Assembly (NCBI RefSeq): GCF_028389875.1
Contig: NC_084664.1
Coordinates: 119,667,966 to 119,731,965, forward strand
DNA: 64,000 nt
DNA from: Rhea pennata
Taxonomy: Eukaryota > Chordata > Aves > Rheiformes > Rheidae
Reading direction: 5' to 3'
Of this stretch, positions 40,608-52,660 are shown piece after piece (position 1 is the stretch's first letter; every line of letters begins with the position of its first letter). Made by a program: the position numbers and the translations under genes. The notes beneath the pieces are model-generated. The model was not told the DNA's origin, ran no database searches, and saw nothing but the letters and a program-made list of their open reading frames with translations.

Positions 40608-40863
40608 AGCAGGACATCACACAGTTCTTGTGTTTCCATAGTTTTCAACTTGTACCCATTCCTCTCTGTGGTGTACAGTAGCATTTGTATTAGGAGAGGG
40701 AAAATCTAACATCATTAACATGATTTTAGGTGTTTGGCTTTTTGCTAATGTTACTGTAAGGCATTTTGACTGTGAATTTGCTATTTCTTTCCCAGTAAAT
40801 GAAATTCCAGTGGAAAATAAAAGCACAATAATTTTATTGTGTAATTAAAATGGCAGTGATAAG

Positions 40864-40939
40864 TTATATACAGATACGTATGTGTGTATATGCACATACC
40901 TATATATGTACATATACACACATACGTATCTGTATATAA
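40864..40939. repeat. Near-perfect long palindrome (29-bp arms)
   Basis: Arms at 40864-40892 and 40911-40939 are exact reverse complements over 29 bases, containing the core ATACGTATGTGTGTATATG. Inside the 18-base loop, ACATA (40894-40898) can pair with TATGT (40905-40909) after one mismatch, extending the stem. The arms are TA/TG-rich, so slippage plus inverted duplication of a microsatellite is possible, but the exactness over both TACGTA and the TG run is unusual. It could also be a small non-autonomous DNA transposon. Confidence 0.9.
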
Positions 40940-43674
40940 ATATAAATATTGCCTGTATGTGAATTGTCATACTGAATACAAGAATTGAAATTCAAAGCAC
41001 TGAGGAAGATTTGTCTTCACCTGCAGAAGTGTAATTAGTTTTCTTTAAAATCTTACTCTGCTGGTAGTCAAGAGAAGGGGCTGAATTATTTTCTGTTAGA
41101 TCAAAGTTGCCAACAGGACAATGATCTCATTACTAAGCAAATTTCAGTGAATTCTAATGTGGCACAGAGGAAAAATGTCTCTCTAGTACGCAACGAACAT
41201 TAGGTGGTGGTTCTTGAAGAGCTGTATTCAATAGGCATTGCTGCTTTATGTGTTAGCTATCAGTGTGAATGCATGTGTTGTTCTCAGTCATCAGTACCCT
41301 TAAAAAAACGGCATTTAATTTCAAAACACTTTTAAATAGCAGGCAATATCCAATAGAAGTAATTTTTTGTGGTTTGTTAGCTGTTACGCTCACAAAAAAA
41401 ATCCTGTTGAAATGCCATCTGTGCTGAGAAAAAGAAAAAAGTCAATAGATATGTGGTTTTTAACTTATGTATCTGTGAAACGTGCAAGAACAAGTTACCG
41501 TGTATATAGTTATGTGGAAGCATGCTCATGGCTATAATTTTATTCAAAGGCTTTAAAATCAGAATATTCTAGCATATGCAGTGATGTTTTGCTGTCAGTA
41601 AAGGCACAGAGCTTGCCCTTCTAAGAGAAGTTCTATCACTGATCATTACTTTAAAAATATTTTTAGAAGTTAGTATTTTCACTTTCGTAGCACCATCTCC
41701 TTAAAAACATGCATTTTGTACATAACAGAGAAAAACTGGAGGCAGAGAGTGAGACATTTCAATATTTATAGCAGTATGCTTTATGTACACAAGGGTTTTT
41801 CAATGTCTTGTTTGTATCCTTATGACTATTCCTTTACTGTAAAACTCCTTCAGCCCTACTGATTTAATGCAATAGATAGTGTATAATTGGTTTGTATAGA
41901 CGAAAGGCTACTCTTAAGGCACCTTTTATTACTTTTTATAATAAAGATTTTCTGATCTCTATTATGAGATTTTTGTATGGGTCAGACACCTATTTTGCCT
42001 ATTATTAGTTACTTCAAGTTTTGTGACAAAAAGAATGAAAGGATGGAGCACTTAAGATATTGATGTCTCAAAGTGATTATGGTATGCACATACGTATAAC
42101 ATTTATTATTCTTCTAATATGTTAACAATCAATTTTTCCCCCTAGTGGGTTATATTTATTTGAAGCAGAACCACATCTTTCTCTGGTTTTAGCAGACTGA
42201 AGAGATTAATATAAGCTGAATACCTCCAACTCTTCTTTTTTACTGCTTGATAGTTTTAAAATAACTTTTGAACAGAAGTGTTGTTAGATAGAAACAGTCT
42301 GTATAAAGCAACTAGAATTTTTGATGAGTTGCTAGTATTTTCAAATAAAATATCCTTTGACTTAGTTATAAAAGGAGCACTGGAGATGGCAGTGCATTGC
42401 ACTGAATAACATTCTGGTACTTGGTTGTTCCATATGGAATGCATAGTTACTTCTGCACTGCTGAACGACTGCTTTTTGTATTATGTTCAATATAATTTTA
42501 ATACATACTAAATGGTTGGTTCAGAGTTTTGATGCGACAATGACAGTAAAAATTTGTTATTGTTTTTTTAAGTATGATCAGTGATCAAACTCATTAGTTA
42601 AGGAGTTTGACAATTTTGTGCAGGCCTTTATTTTACATTCTGCTATAGGAATTCCCATGGCTGACCTGATATTAAGACTATCAAGTAACTTCCAACCTCC
42701 TGTATGTTGTATGCAGTGATGGAATGTAGGTGGCATCTTTAGTAAACTGGGAGAAAGCTGAGTGAAATGTGAACCTCTACTATTACTAGTTCCAGAGGAA
42801 AGTACATCTTGTAGTACCATGCCATTCCGTCCCTAGAGTAAAAGTAGATGAAATGAAATGAGAGATTTTTCTAAGAATATTTAGCATTCCCAAGCAAATG
42901 TTTGTTTACACTTTGTATAGAACCAACACTTAGAAAAAACATTTTTTTCCTCATTTTGGAACAAAGCTTTTACTGTTGGTGCCTATGTATATGAAACTGT
43001 TTATTTGATAACCACATCTTCAAAATAGCCTCCTTAGGGAGCTGAAGTAAAAAGTATGAAGTAATGTTGCAAGAATGCAGTAGCGGAGGGTTTTGTTTTT
43101 TAATTATACTTGATAATAAATTTTAGAAATCTGAGAATTTTTTTTTCTCCTCTGAAGGAGCATATCAAAAGCACAGATGTAGCTGGATACATGAACTGTA
43201 TTATCCAATGGAAATTATTCCTTGCAGTGTTAATATTGGTATGTTGCCTTAAGCTGCTACTGTGTTGACACAGGAAGAGAGAAGGTTAACACTGTTTTGA
43301 GTAACAGTGGTATTGAGTATAGTGAACAGAGTCAATACTCAGTGATGCTTTTAATAAGATGTTCCTGTGTTGTAATATCATTACTCTTTTTTCGGTTTGA
43401 TTTGCTACTCAAACTGTAAGGTCTTAGTGTTTCTTTGAATAGGAGTAGATGATGGTATATCCACCATCATCAATGGGGCTATCATCATCACAGTCAGATG
43501 AGGTATTTCTGAAGCAGTTTGAGTTACAACATTGAGGAAAGTCTGTTTCCTTGAACACTGAAAAATGGCCAGCTAGTAATGGTAGCCTCGCTTATAGTTC
43601 CAAATCCCCTTCTTCTTCAAAATATCACTCGTCTCATCTGCAGGTGGCATCCACCTCACTGAGTTCTTACTTTG

Positions 43675-43721
43675 TTTAAATGGGCCTAAGTCATTTAAGA
43701 CCTATTTAAACAGGCCTAAGT
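43675..43721. repeat. Spaced direct repeat TTTAAA..GGCCTAAGT
   Basis: A 17-base unit at 43675-43691 recurs at 43705-43721 with two differences, 30 bases apart. It is a small local duplication. Confidence 0.7.
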
Positions 43722-46700
43722 TGACAGTAATTATTTAAAATGAAATATATGTGTGTTTAGGTAACACTTTCCTCATGAAAATTTCTGTTTAAGTGTTTTA
43801 TAATCTTTTACTTAATTTTACATATAAAGGACATCCTTCTTCTCATACGGGACGCCCAAATATCTGCTGATTTTCTGCCTTTTCTCTTTAACTCAATTTG
43901 TGTCATGTCTTCATCTCTTTTTTTTCCACCTTTGGATTGGATGTACTTGAATTTTTCTATCTGATTCTATCTGATAACTTTCCTTGAAGTTGAGGCAGAC
44001 TGTGAAGACAGTTTAAAAAAATAAAATAAAGAAGTGAAGTAGTAAGTAAAAAGAAAAAAGAAAAAAAAAAAGCCATTATGACTTTCTCCTTGCAGAGCAT
44101 CACTTACCAGAGTAGAGTGGGAAGCACTACACAAGGGCTTGGTGTAAGATTATTCCTCCCCCCTGCTAGGTGGGGAAGGAAAAGGTAATGAAGAGGATAG
44201 GTTGGCCTATCTTAAGATTTGTTTTTACTGAAAAGTATCTGTGAAAACACTTCAATGTTACTTTTGATCTCTCTGCTTTGATGTTTTTGTTTTTGTTTTT
44301 TTTTTAAAAAAAAAAAGATTTTGATTGCCCTTTTCTAACTTCTTAAGCCCTGCGGATCTGTTTTTAAGTATACTGACCTGAATTCCCCTTTGTTTTTGTT
44401 AATGTCCTTGTGGATAAAATGATTTGGTGTCCTGCTTGCTTCCAGCTACTTGGTTTTTTTGTTTGTTTGTTTATTTGCTCATTTGATTAACAGTGTATTT
44501 TCAAGCCACAGTATTTCTTCTTTTTCCGTTACTAGGTTTTGGCTTTTTATCTTTTCAGTTCCTCTCTTCTGCCTGTCATTTGTCCGTTCCTGGGTCTTTG
44601 TTCCTTCTGCCTCTCCCACTGGTGTACCTGAACCAGATAAAGAAAAACAGGGAAAAACTCCCACACTTAGGCAGTATTTCTCACTAGTTTAAAAGAGGAT
44701 TTACCAGGTTGGCTTGCTGAAGCACATCAACAGGAGAGAAAAATAAATAGCAAGCCTATTATCGTTATGTACATGTTCTCTTTTACTTCCGTGTTGCTTA
44801 GTTTATTTTATGTATATTTTATGTAACTATGGCAGTTGCTTATATACTGGGCCCTGGGCTCCAAGATTGCACATGCATAATTCTGATGGTAAGTGCAGAG
44901 GAACTATTGAAATATTTCTTATAATCAGTGCCTGGGCATGTGTTTGTGTGACATGCACTCATGTGCACTCACCTCTAATACCCTGAGATATCTCTTGCTG
45001 ATACTTAACCTTTCTGAACTACAGTGTTTCCACTTCTAGTACCTAATTAGAGTACCTGTAGATCACATGAATAATAATAATAAAAATCAACACTGAACAC
45101 CTTTTAAAATCTGCCACATAAGAGAGCTTGTTGTTACACTTAATTATATTTTGTGATATGTATTTTATAATGATGTTTACAGAAATTCCAAGATTAGGAA
45201 GGAAGACACATTACTATTTCATGACTATTTCTTAAAGCAAAAATATACAGGGGAATGGAGCAATGTTATCATTTTATTAAGTTTTGATCCTAGTAAGAAA
45301 ACTGAAGAGAAAATCTACGTTGAATATATAGAACTGGTCTTAACAAAATAAGCTATATATGTACTACACTTCTAATAAATCAGTAATATTAAAGCCGTAC
45401 AAAAATCATGCTTTCATTTATGTTTTAATGTTACACATTGTCTCTTAATTTAATAAACATAGCTTGTTCTGGTCCTGTAAATAGAAGCTCTGACTTACAT
45501 TATGCAGAAAAGGCTCTTACATATCTTTGAGGTTTTTGATTTTGAGGGTTTGTATGTTTGTTTTGGGGGAGGAGGGGCAATCTGTTGTGTAGACATCGAA
45601 ACTGTTCTCTGCATTAATCGAGTTTGACTGTCATTAGTGTGGCAGAGGAGTTGGAGAGGGAGCATATATACAGTGCAGAGTTGGATTTAGAGCCAGGGGC
45701 AAAGATAGTTGCTGAGAAACAAGCCTGAGGAGACACTGGTTGTCCCCCTTTTTAGCACGGATGTGGTTTCCTTCCACAGGGTAAATAGTGAGGTCTTAGC
45801 AGCTGCCAACCCTGAGCATCATGGTTGCAGCTGCAGTGATAGTTTCTGTTCTCATTTTAGCTGTGAAATTCCCCTGAGATGAAAGGGGACTACTCAGGTA
45901 TACAGTTGAGGAGAAACTAACTCCCAGGTAGTTTCTAATGCATATGGGTGATAAAATACGATCCTTGGGAAGGAGCTCTGATTTGTCAGACTCCTTCAGT
46001 GTCATTTGTGGCTTTTAATGTACTGCTGGCTCTATTATTATTTGCATTTCTGTGGTCCTGGAAGTGTAGTTTATTTACCTGATTTTTATATACAAAAAAG
46101 ACAAGAAATTCAACTTACGAGTTAAGATTCTGTTTTCTGTAAAAACTGAAAACAGCCTGTCTTCTTATCTGTCCCTTCATCAAGTGGCAAGCATCAGATT
46201 ATCCTGTTTTTCTGCCTTTTTTAACCTACTTTTAAAGTTTGTCCGAGCTAAATCTATCCCTTGATATTATGCTAACTTACTAAGCATCTGGCCTAGAACT
46301 GCCCTCCTACTTTGTAAAATCTGTTGACTCACTGTGCTATACAGCTTCCCACGTACCCATCTATTGCTGCAGACTCTGTTCCTCCCACTTGTTCTCCCCT
46401 TTCTGTTCCTTTGTGTGTATGCCTCTGCTCCAGCCATCCCGTAAAAACAAGCAGATCTCCAAACCTCACCCTCTTTCAAATGCTTCACATTTTTCGGTTG
46501 GACTTCTAAAACCTTCCCTTCAGTTCCAGTGAGGAACACGTTTTTCTTCCTCTTCACCGTTAACTTTGTCTAAAAGTTGTAGTTTCTCATATTCTGAAAT
46601 TACTCTCTTCCCTTGATTTCATGACAAACTGTATAAATGATGCTTGGGATAAATTATATTGTGCTGAACTAAGGATTTGCATTGTTAAAAGCTCATGTTC

Positions 46701-47986
46701 TCATATTATGCACTGAGTATATTTGTGTTCATGGAAAATATCCAGATAACCTTTTCCTGCCCTAACACACTGGAAGGGGAGGCTACTAAAAGCAATGCAA
46801 CCTCATTGGGGGGGGGGGAGCGTGGGGAGGAAGTAGCTGAGTGAACAGCAAACCTTTCTTACTAAATACATGATCATCAATTTTCACTACTATTTTTGCA
46901 AAATCATCAACATCTGCTGCATAAGCTGCTTATATCCAAGTTTTGTTTCTTGAGGGGAAAAAACACACTTTATTTAAGCAGTGAGCAACAGACCAGCGTT
47001 CTTATCTGCTTTGCTCCACGATAAGGTTCTTCACACTTCTGTGAGGTGGCTGAGAGTAATGTTTCATAAGCAAAGGAAGATTCATATACGTGCCAGAATG
47101 TGTTTCTGTAAAACACTGAATCACAAACAAGATAATTAAAGCTGGCTGAGTAACCCCTGTGGTGAGACCACAAACAACATACACGTTGTATTCTTTATAT
47201 AAGCAGTGACAGACAAATTATTACTGATTTCTGTAAACAATACAGCCTAATGAAAACACTAGACTGAAGAAGCTTACCTTTCTAGTTTAGCAGGGGGGAG
47301 CTAAGTGAACAAAAGCCTGGAGAGTAACCATTATAAATAGATGGCCAATTTTCCCTGTTCCTGAACCACAGTTTTGCCACTATGTATTGCAAAGTCTAAC
47401 GAGTTGTTTTCAGTTTATACTACACCATACTAGAGCCCCAAAAGTGCTTGGATATCTCTGCACCACAGTAGGAGTTCATAGGAGCCCTTTCTCAGGAGTA
47501 CAAGGGCCCTATTGTGCCAACTCCACCCAAACCAAAGTGGGTACCCATTATGGAAATTATATTTTAGAGAAAATGTAAAAGAATTGGCTGGTTAGTGCGT
47601 GCTTATGGCAGTGGTTGAGGGCACCTCAGTTCCTCCTGGGATACAGCCCCAGGTCCTTTCTGTGCTAGCAGAAGGCTTTGTTTATTGTCTAAGAGCACAG
47701 CTACTTCTAGACAGCAAGAAGGGGAGGGGAACAAAGCCGAGGTGCACGCACAGTGGGCTGAACACGCACCTAGTGTAGCTCTGCTAAAGCAAGAGCTGTA
47801 CTAATTTGGTTCTGCTATGCCAGTACCAAACTGTAGTCTCCTCTAACTGATTGCAGCCAAAATGGAGGGTCTTATCATCCTCTGGAATACCCAATATAAT
47901 GATATGAAGAGAACTAGTCGTGGGATTTATGAAAGGCATTAGAATAGCTATGTTGTGACTGATATTTATTTATTTCCTTGGAAAAA

Positions 47987-48008
47987 CACACACACACACA
48001 CACACACA
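47987..48008. repeat. (CA)11 microsatellite
   Basis: Eleven uninterrupted CA units after a short A-run. Confidence 0.95.
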
Positions 48009-48354
48009 TATCTGTATGCTGTCATTATTGCTGAGCCTCACTTCGTTGATAGAATTGCTATAATTTTAATTGAAAATATTTGAACAGATTTTAACAACCT
48101 TATACTTGTACCATGTTCTGTTTTAAAATATGCTGAATACTTTTCCAAACTCCATCTTAAAAGAGATGCATGACTGCATGTTTTATTTCTGGTATATTGC
48201 CAGATTCCCCATATTACCATCTATGCCAAAAAATTGTTCACTTATTATACTAGGAGCTTAAACATTGTTGCCACAGAGATGTGTCTGGAAGGTATTGATA
48301 TGGTAGATAATGACATTTTTTGACTTATAGCATCAAAATAATAAAAATAAGATT

Positions 48355-48660
48355 AGAAGACCCTTCACAGATCATGTAGATTTCTTGTTCCACAGCAAGA
48401 TTAGCTGTATATATCCCCTTTAATAACTGTTTTTCTAACCCCTTCTTAAAAAAATGCTAATTATTGACAAGCCATTATTCTGCAAGGTAGTTGGTTCCAG
48501 GGTTCAAGTATTTTTACTGCCAGAAATTTTTTTTCCAGTTCCAATGAAAACCGATCTCATTGCTTTTTATATCCGTTATTTCTTACTCTGGCCCCATTGG
48601 ACACGGATAACAATTCACTCTTTTTTTTTGGATAGCATTTTATGTATTTGAAAACAGACT
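48355..48660 (-). mobile_element. Ancient CR1/L3-like LINE fragment
   Basis: The order of recognisable blocks matches the reverse strand of CR1/L3 elements. GTTGGTTCCAGGGTTCAAG is followed by TTACTGCCAGAAATTTTTTT. After that come CCAATGAAAACC, CATTGCTTTTTATATCCG (family: CATTGCTTCTTGTCCT), CATTGGACACGGATAACAAT (family: CAGTGGACACGGAGAACAAT) and finally TTTATGTATTTGAAAACAG (family: TTTACGTATTTGAAGACTG). Divergence is high, so this is an old copy in - orientation. The match is from memory of the consensus. Confidence 0.75.
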
Positions 48661-49554
48661 CTTTTTGGTGAGTGGAAGGGAGATAGTGTTCCTTCCATCT
48701 TCTGTCTAACTGCTATTCAATGCAATTTGCATAAATAATGTTGAAAATAAGCACTAGACCCAGGACTGCTCCTTCCTAGTTGAACATCCCGTTTCTGGTA
48801 TACAGAGCTATGGTCCCTCTTTCATACTTTTCTCCTGAACTCTTATTTGCATGGTGACACAGATATTCAGGCTTTGGCTTTTTGTCTGGGCTGAATGATT
48901 GTGGCACTCTCCTGGAAAGTGGGAGATAGGTTTGAGGCTGGGAAAGGGACTAACTACAGTTGACAGAGATGTAGCAGAACACTGGAGAACTTCACAAGCA
49001 AAACTTAGATGCCTGTAGCCTTTATGTTATCTATGAGGAATTTGTGGATCCTAAATCCTGCTATGCATCTGCACTTACTCACCTATATTTTTGTAGTCTC
49101 TCTCCTTTTTTTTCTCTCTCTACTGCAGTTCTCCAGTTTTAACATAGAAGGTAAAGTAGTGAAGGTAAGGTAGTGAAGAAGATTACGCAAGCTCGCTCCC
49201 TTGTTGCCCAAATTGAGTAACTCCGTGAGATCAGTGAGTGGGATAAATAAGTGAGCCTGCTAGGATTTTCAAATGTTAATAGATGTAACAGGTTCTGAAA
49301 ACTGAATCTAGCATTGGCTTCCCGGGAAAGGGAGTGTAATATTTTCCACATTAATGCATTGTATGGGCTTAGTGTTGGACCTATCCCAATCTGTCATAGC
49401 TTGTGTGTGGCTAGCAGCCCAGAAGTGCCAGTGTTGTTCACTAAAGGATGGTACTAAAACTAGTTTAGAGAAGGCATATCTGTTGTTCACTTGTAACACC
49501 AAGTCTTATTATAAACACTGCTAACTCTGCAATTCAAACTGAGTTGTCTCGCTC

Positions 49555-49575
49555 TTTTTTTTTTTTTTTTTTTTT
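49555..49575. repeat. T21 homopolymer
   Basis: Uninterrupted run of 21 T followed by AATATACG. No attached element recognised. Confidence 0.9.
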
Positions 49576-50039
49576 AATATACGTTTATATTGGGTGTCTG
49601 GAGCTTAGATGGAGGCTAGCATCTCTTATTTTTCACTCTGATAATTAATTTCTGTAACCTAAGATAGTTGTAAATGCTTAATATACTTTAGTTGCTCCTT
49701 TTGCCTATGTCTTCTTCCTTCTGTCCTCCCCAAAATGTACATATATCCCGTACAGTGAAGTGCCACTAGAGGCAAGGAGGCGTGTTTTGAATATTCAGTG
49801 CTTTGAACACAGTTTGTTTACAGAAGGTATAAAGCAGACTCATTGTTTTATGCTCAAAAGGAAGTGTGGGGGGTTATTGGCAACCATCCCTATGTTCAGC
49901 TTTGAAATGTAATTATTATTCATTTGAATCCTGATGCACTGGGATAGCTCCTGACAACCTCCAGAATGCAAAACAGTGATGAAGCACTAAATTTTTATAA
50001 CTATATACACAGACACATGCGCACATACACAAGCATGTG

Positions 50040-50060
50040 CACACACACACACACACACAC
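50040..50060. repeat. (CA)10 microsatellite
   Basis: Uninterrupted CA repeat preceded by an interrupted CACATGCGCACATACAC-type stretch. Confidence 0.95.
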
Positions 50061-51080
50061 AAACAATCTGTAATTCCTTATGAACGTGAATTTGAAAGGC
50101 CATAGTTTGAGGTGGTTTAGATGAGTCGCAAAGAGGCTTTCTGTTTTCCCTTCTCCCCACAAAAATACTTTAATTGTTCTATATGGGAACTGCTTGAATT
50201 TAGAGGTGGTTTAATCAACAACTCTGCCTTCGTAAAAGTGAAAGATCATTTCCTACTGAGTATTTTCATATGTATTGTCCAGTTGAAACTTGTGGCATCC
50301 AGAATTTCATCACATTGAGGATGGTGATTTTTCTAAGCAAGTCTGATGAGAATAATTTCCTATGTGCTTTTCCTTGTCCATGTGTGTTATGTATTATGTA
50401 CTTACATTCTGCAATGCATCTTATCAGTATGCTGTGTAATTTAAAATTTGAGAAAATATTTTCTGTTTTATAACTGAAATTATTTGTGTGTGTATAGGGA
50501 GATGACAGTTTATTTTTTTCGAGGAAAAAAATTAGGTGCTTATATCTTCAAAATTTGTCACTTCAGTTTGTTCAGATAGTAATTGGGCTGATAATAATAG
50601 TAATGCTTAGTACAGCATTTTTATGATTTGGTGCTGTTATAAGCATTAGCACATTTTAAAATAACAGTGTTCAAAAAGTGAGACAGCAAGAGGAGGTAAC
50701 TACACAGCAAGGCAGGAGCTGTATCAGAATTAGAAATAGAGAATTCCTGATTCTCATTCCCATCCCTCCTACTTCTTCGGTTTCCCCACAACCATCCTCT
50801 GTAGTTTTTAGGTCCCCTTTATACTTTCTGTCTGAAGTTCACTGTTGGAAGTTCCACCTCAAAGTCAAGCTGAAAAGCAGAGGGAAAAAGTCCAATCTAA
50901 AAGCAAAACAAAGTACCGCATCCACCTATATGAAAAACTTACACCCCTGTTTAGAAAAAAATGTAAAGTAAGGAGAATCCACATGAATTTTAGCTCCAGT
51001 GATTAGTGGCATTGATTTAAAATCAGAACTTTCTGTAATAAAATTTAAATTACCATCACTGAATATTCTTATGTGTTTTA

Positions 51081-51307
51081 CAGAATCACAGAATCGAGTC
51101 GGTTGGGAGGCGCTTCAGAGGTTGCCTGGTCCAGCCTCCTGCTCAAAGCAGGTCCCAGCAGGGCAGGTTGCTCTGGCCCTCAGCTAGTTGTGATCTAAAT
51201 TATCTCCGAGGTTGGAAATTCCACAACCCCTCTGGGAAGTGTGTTCCAACACTCACCTACTCTTAGGGTAAAAACTTTCTCCCTTATGTTTAGTCAGTTT
51301 TTCAGGC

Positions 51308-51311
<4 letters not shown>
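51081..51311 (-). mobile_element. CR1 LINE fragment, bird-type 3' end
   Basis: The fragment begins CAGAATCACAGAATCGAGTC, the reverse complement of the (ATTCTGTG)-like 3' terminus of bird CR1. The usual CR1 landmarks follow: GTCCAGCCTCCTGCTCAAAGC (one base longer than needed to identify it), GCAGGTTGCTCTGG, TTCCACAACCCCTCTGGGAAG and GTGTTCCAACACTCACCTAC. The element is 5'-truncated and in - orientation, with its 3' end to the left. An A27 tract begins directly at its right edge. Confidence 0.92.

Positions 51312-51338
<27 letters not shown>
51312..51338. repeat. A27 homopolymer at CR1 edge
   Basis: Run of 27 A immediately right of the CR1 fragment. It is followed by GGCGCTTCAG, a ten-base sequence also found at 51109-51118 inside the CR1 fragment. 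Confidence 0.95.
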
Positions 51339-51340
<2 letters not shown>

Positions 51341-52394
51341 CGCTTCAGTTTGCACAGCAGACCAGAAGTACAAATATATGACAACAACTTTGTTCCTGGA
51401 TCATATATATGGAATCTTTGTATGGTTTGATGGACTTAAGGTTCTTGTGTAGGATTAAATTAAGCTAAACCATTTCTTAGCGTATACCACATTAAAAGAA
51501 ACTTTAGACAGAACAGAAAAAACAAATGAATTATATATAGGTTGTTTGCTTTAACTTAAATACAAAACAACAAAGCAAACACCTGTGGACAGTCATCTTT
51601 TTCAGAATCTGATAGTGTTTGTGGAAAAGGTTATGAGCAGCTGCCAAAGACTATTTTAGCTGTCTAAACTAACACTGCATATTCTAACTGAAAGGAATTA
51701 AAGAAATTAGGTGCAGTTAATTCTACTGACCAAATATGCAGATGGTAACCTCTGAAGAGCTGTGAGGGGGTTGGTGACTTTCTACAAGCTATATTCCATA
51801 GCATATGAAAATCCTGCCTGCTCATATGAGGAATGTCAAAACTCAGACTCTAGAACTATTATGCTAGTTTCTTTTTAAACGTAGTTATTTTCACTGAGAT
51901 CTTTAAGACAGGGTAAGTAAGCAAGTCACATTGAGTCATTGTGGATTGTATATGTACATAAAATTTTTGAGCATAACATATAGGAAAAGTGGTTTGTTTT
52001 TATAAATATAGAACTCAAAAACTGCCAAACAGATTTAACTGAAATGCTCCATATAAACAACCCACCCGTCCCTCTAGGCTGAAACCAAATTTACAAATAT
52101 TTAGGCCAAAGTGACTTTGTTTGAGAAGAGTTTTAAGAGTAGCTAAAAAGCTTGGACATCTTTTCTAATGAGATTAGTCTGTAATTCAAAATGAATTGTT
52201 ACTAATTACCTAATAAGTAAATGTGGTTCTAGGACTGTTGTCACTGAGAACTGGCACAATCCATGGAACTGGAGAGGCAGGACCTGCAGCGAGCTGTCCT
52301 GCTTAACCCTGTAACCTCCTCGCTCAGTTGTGCAGCTATTATATCCAGCTAGACAAATTCCATTTATTATTTAAGATCCATGAGTGTGGAGGGA

Positions 52395-52660
52395 AGTAAC
52401 TCCGTGCCTGGCATCTGGGTGCTCTGGAAGCTGGTTACAAGGACTGTTGCCTGTGGCTCCACGCAGGCTGCTCTGCTCTGTGAGGTCCGTCGGGGGTGCT
52501 GGGGATCGGGCGGAAGCGGTGGGGGCTGGTATCACCTGCAGGTAAAACCCAAGCGTAGTCGCTTGTCCAAGCTGCCCGATGCATCAAAGGAAGTCGGACG
52601 CACCACGCGTACAGTGTGTTCCTGTCCTCGGCAGACGGTGCTGCTGGTCAGCTTAGTGGC
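52395..52660. promoter_or_regulatory. Small GC/CpG-rich patch in the long intron
   Basis: About 265 bp with markedly higher GC and roughly 15 CpG dinucleotides by eye (for example GTCCGTCGG, GATCGGGCGGAAGCGG, GTCGGACGCACCACGCG), set in AT-rich DNA where CpG is rare. It could be an intronic promoter, an unmethylated enhancer, or a recent GC-rich insertion. The open frame across it (52380-52730) has no recognisable product. Confidence 0.4.

Noticed and set aside
44450..44692. 80-codon + strand frame with a hydrophobic start
   Set aside because: Begins in a T/G-rich simple run and resembles no family; - strand frame overlaps equally well.
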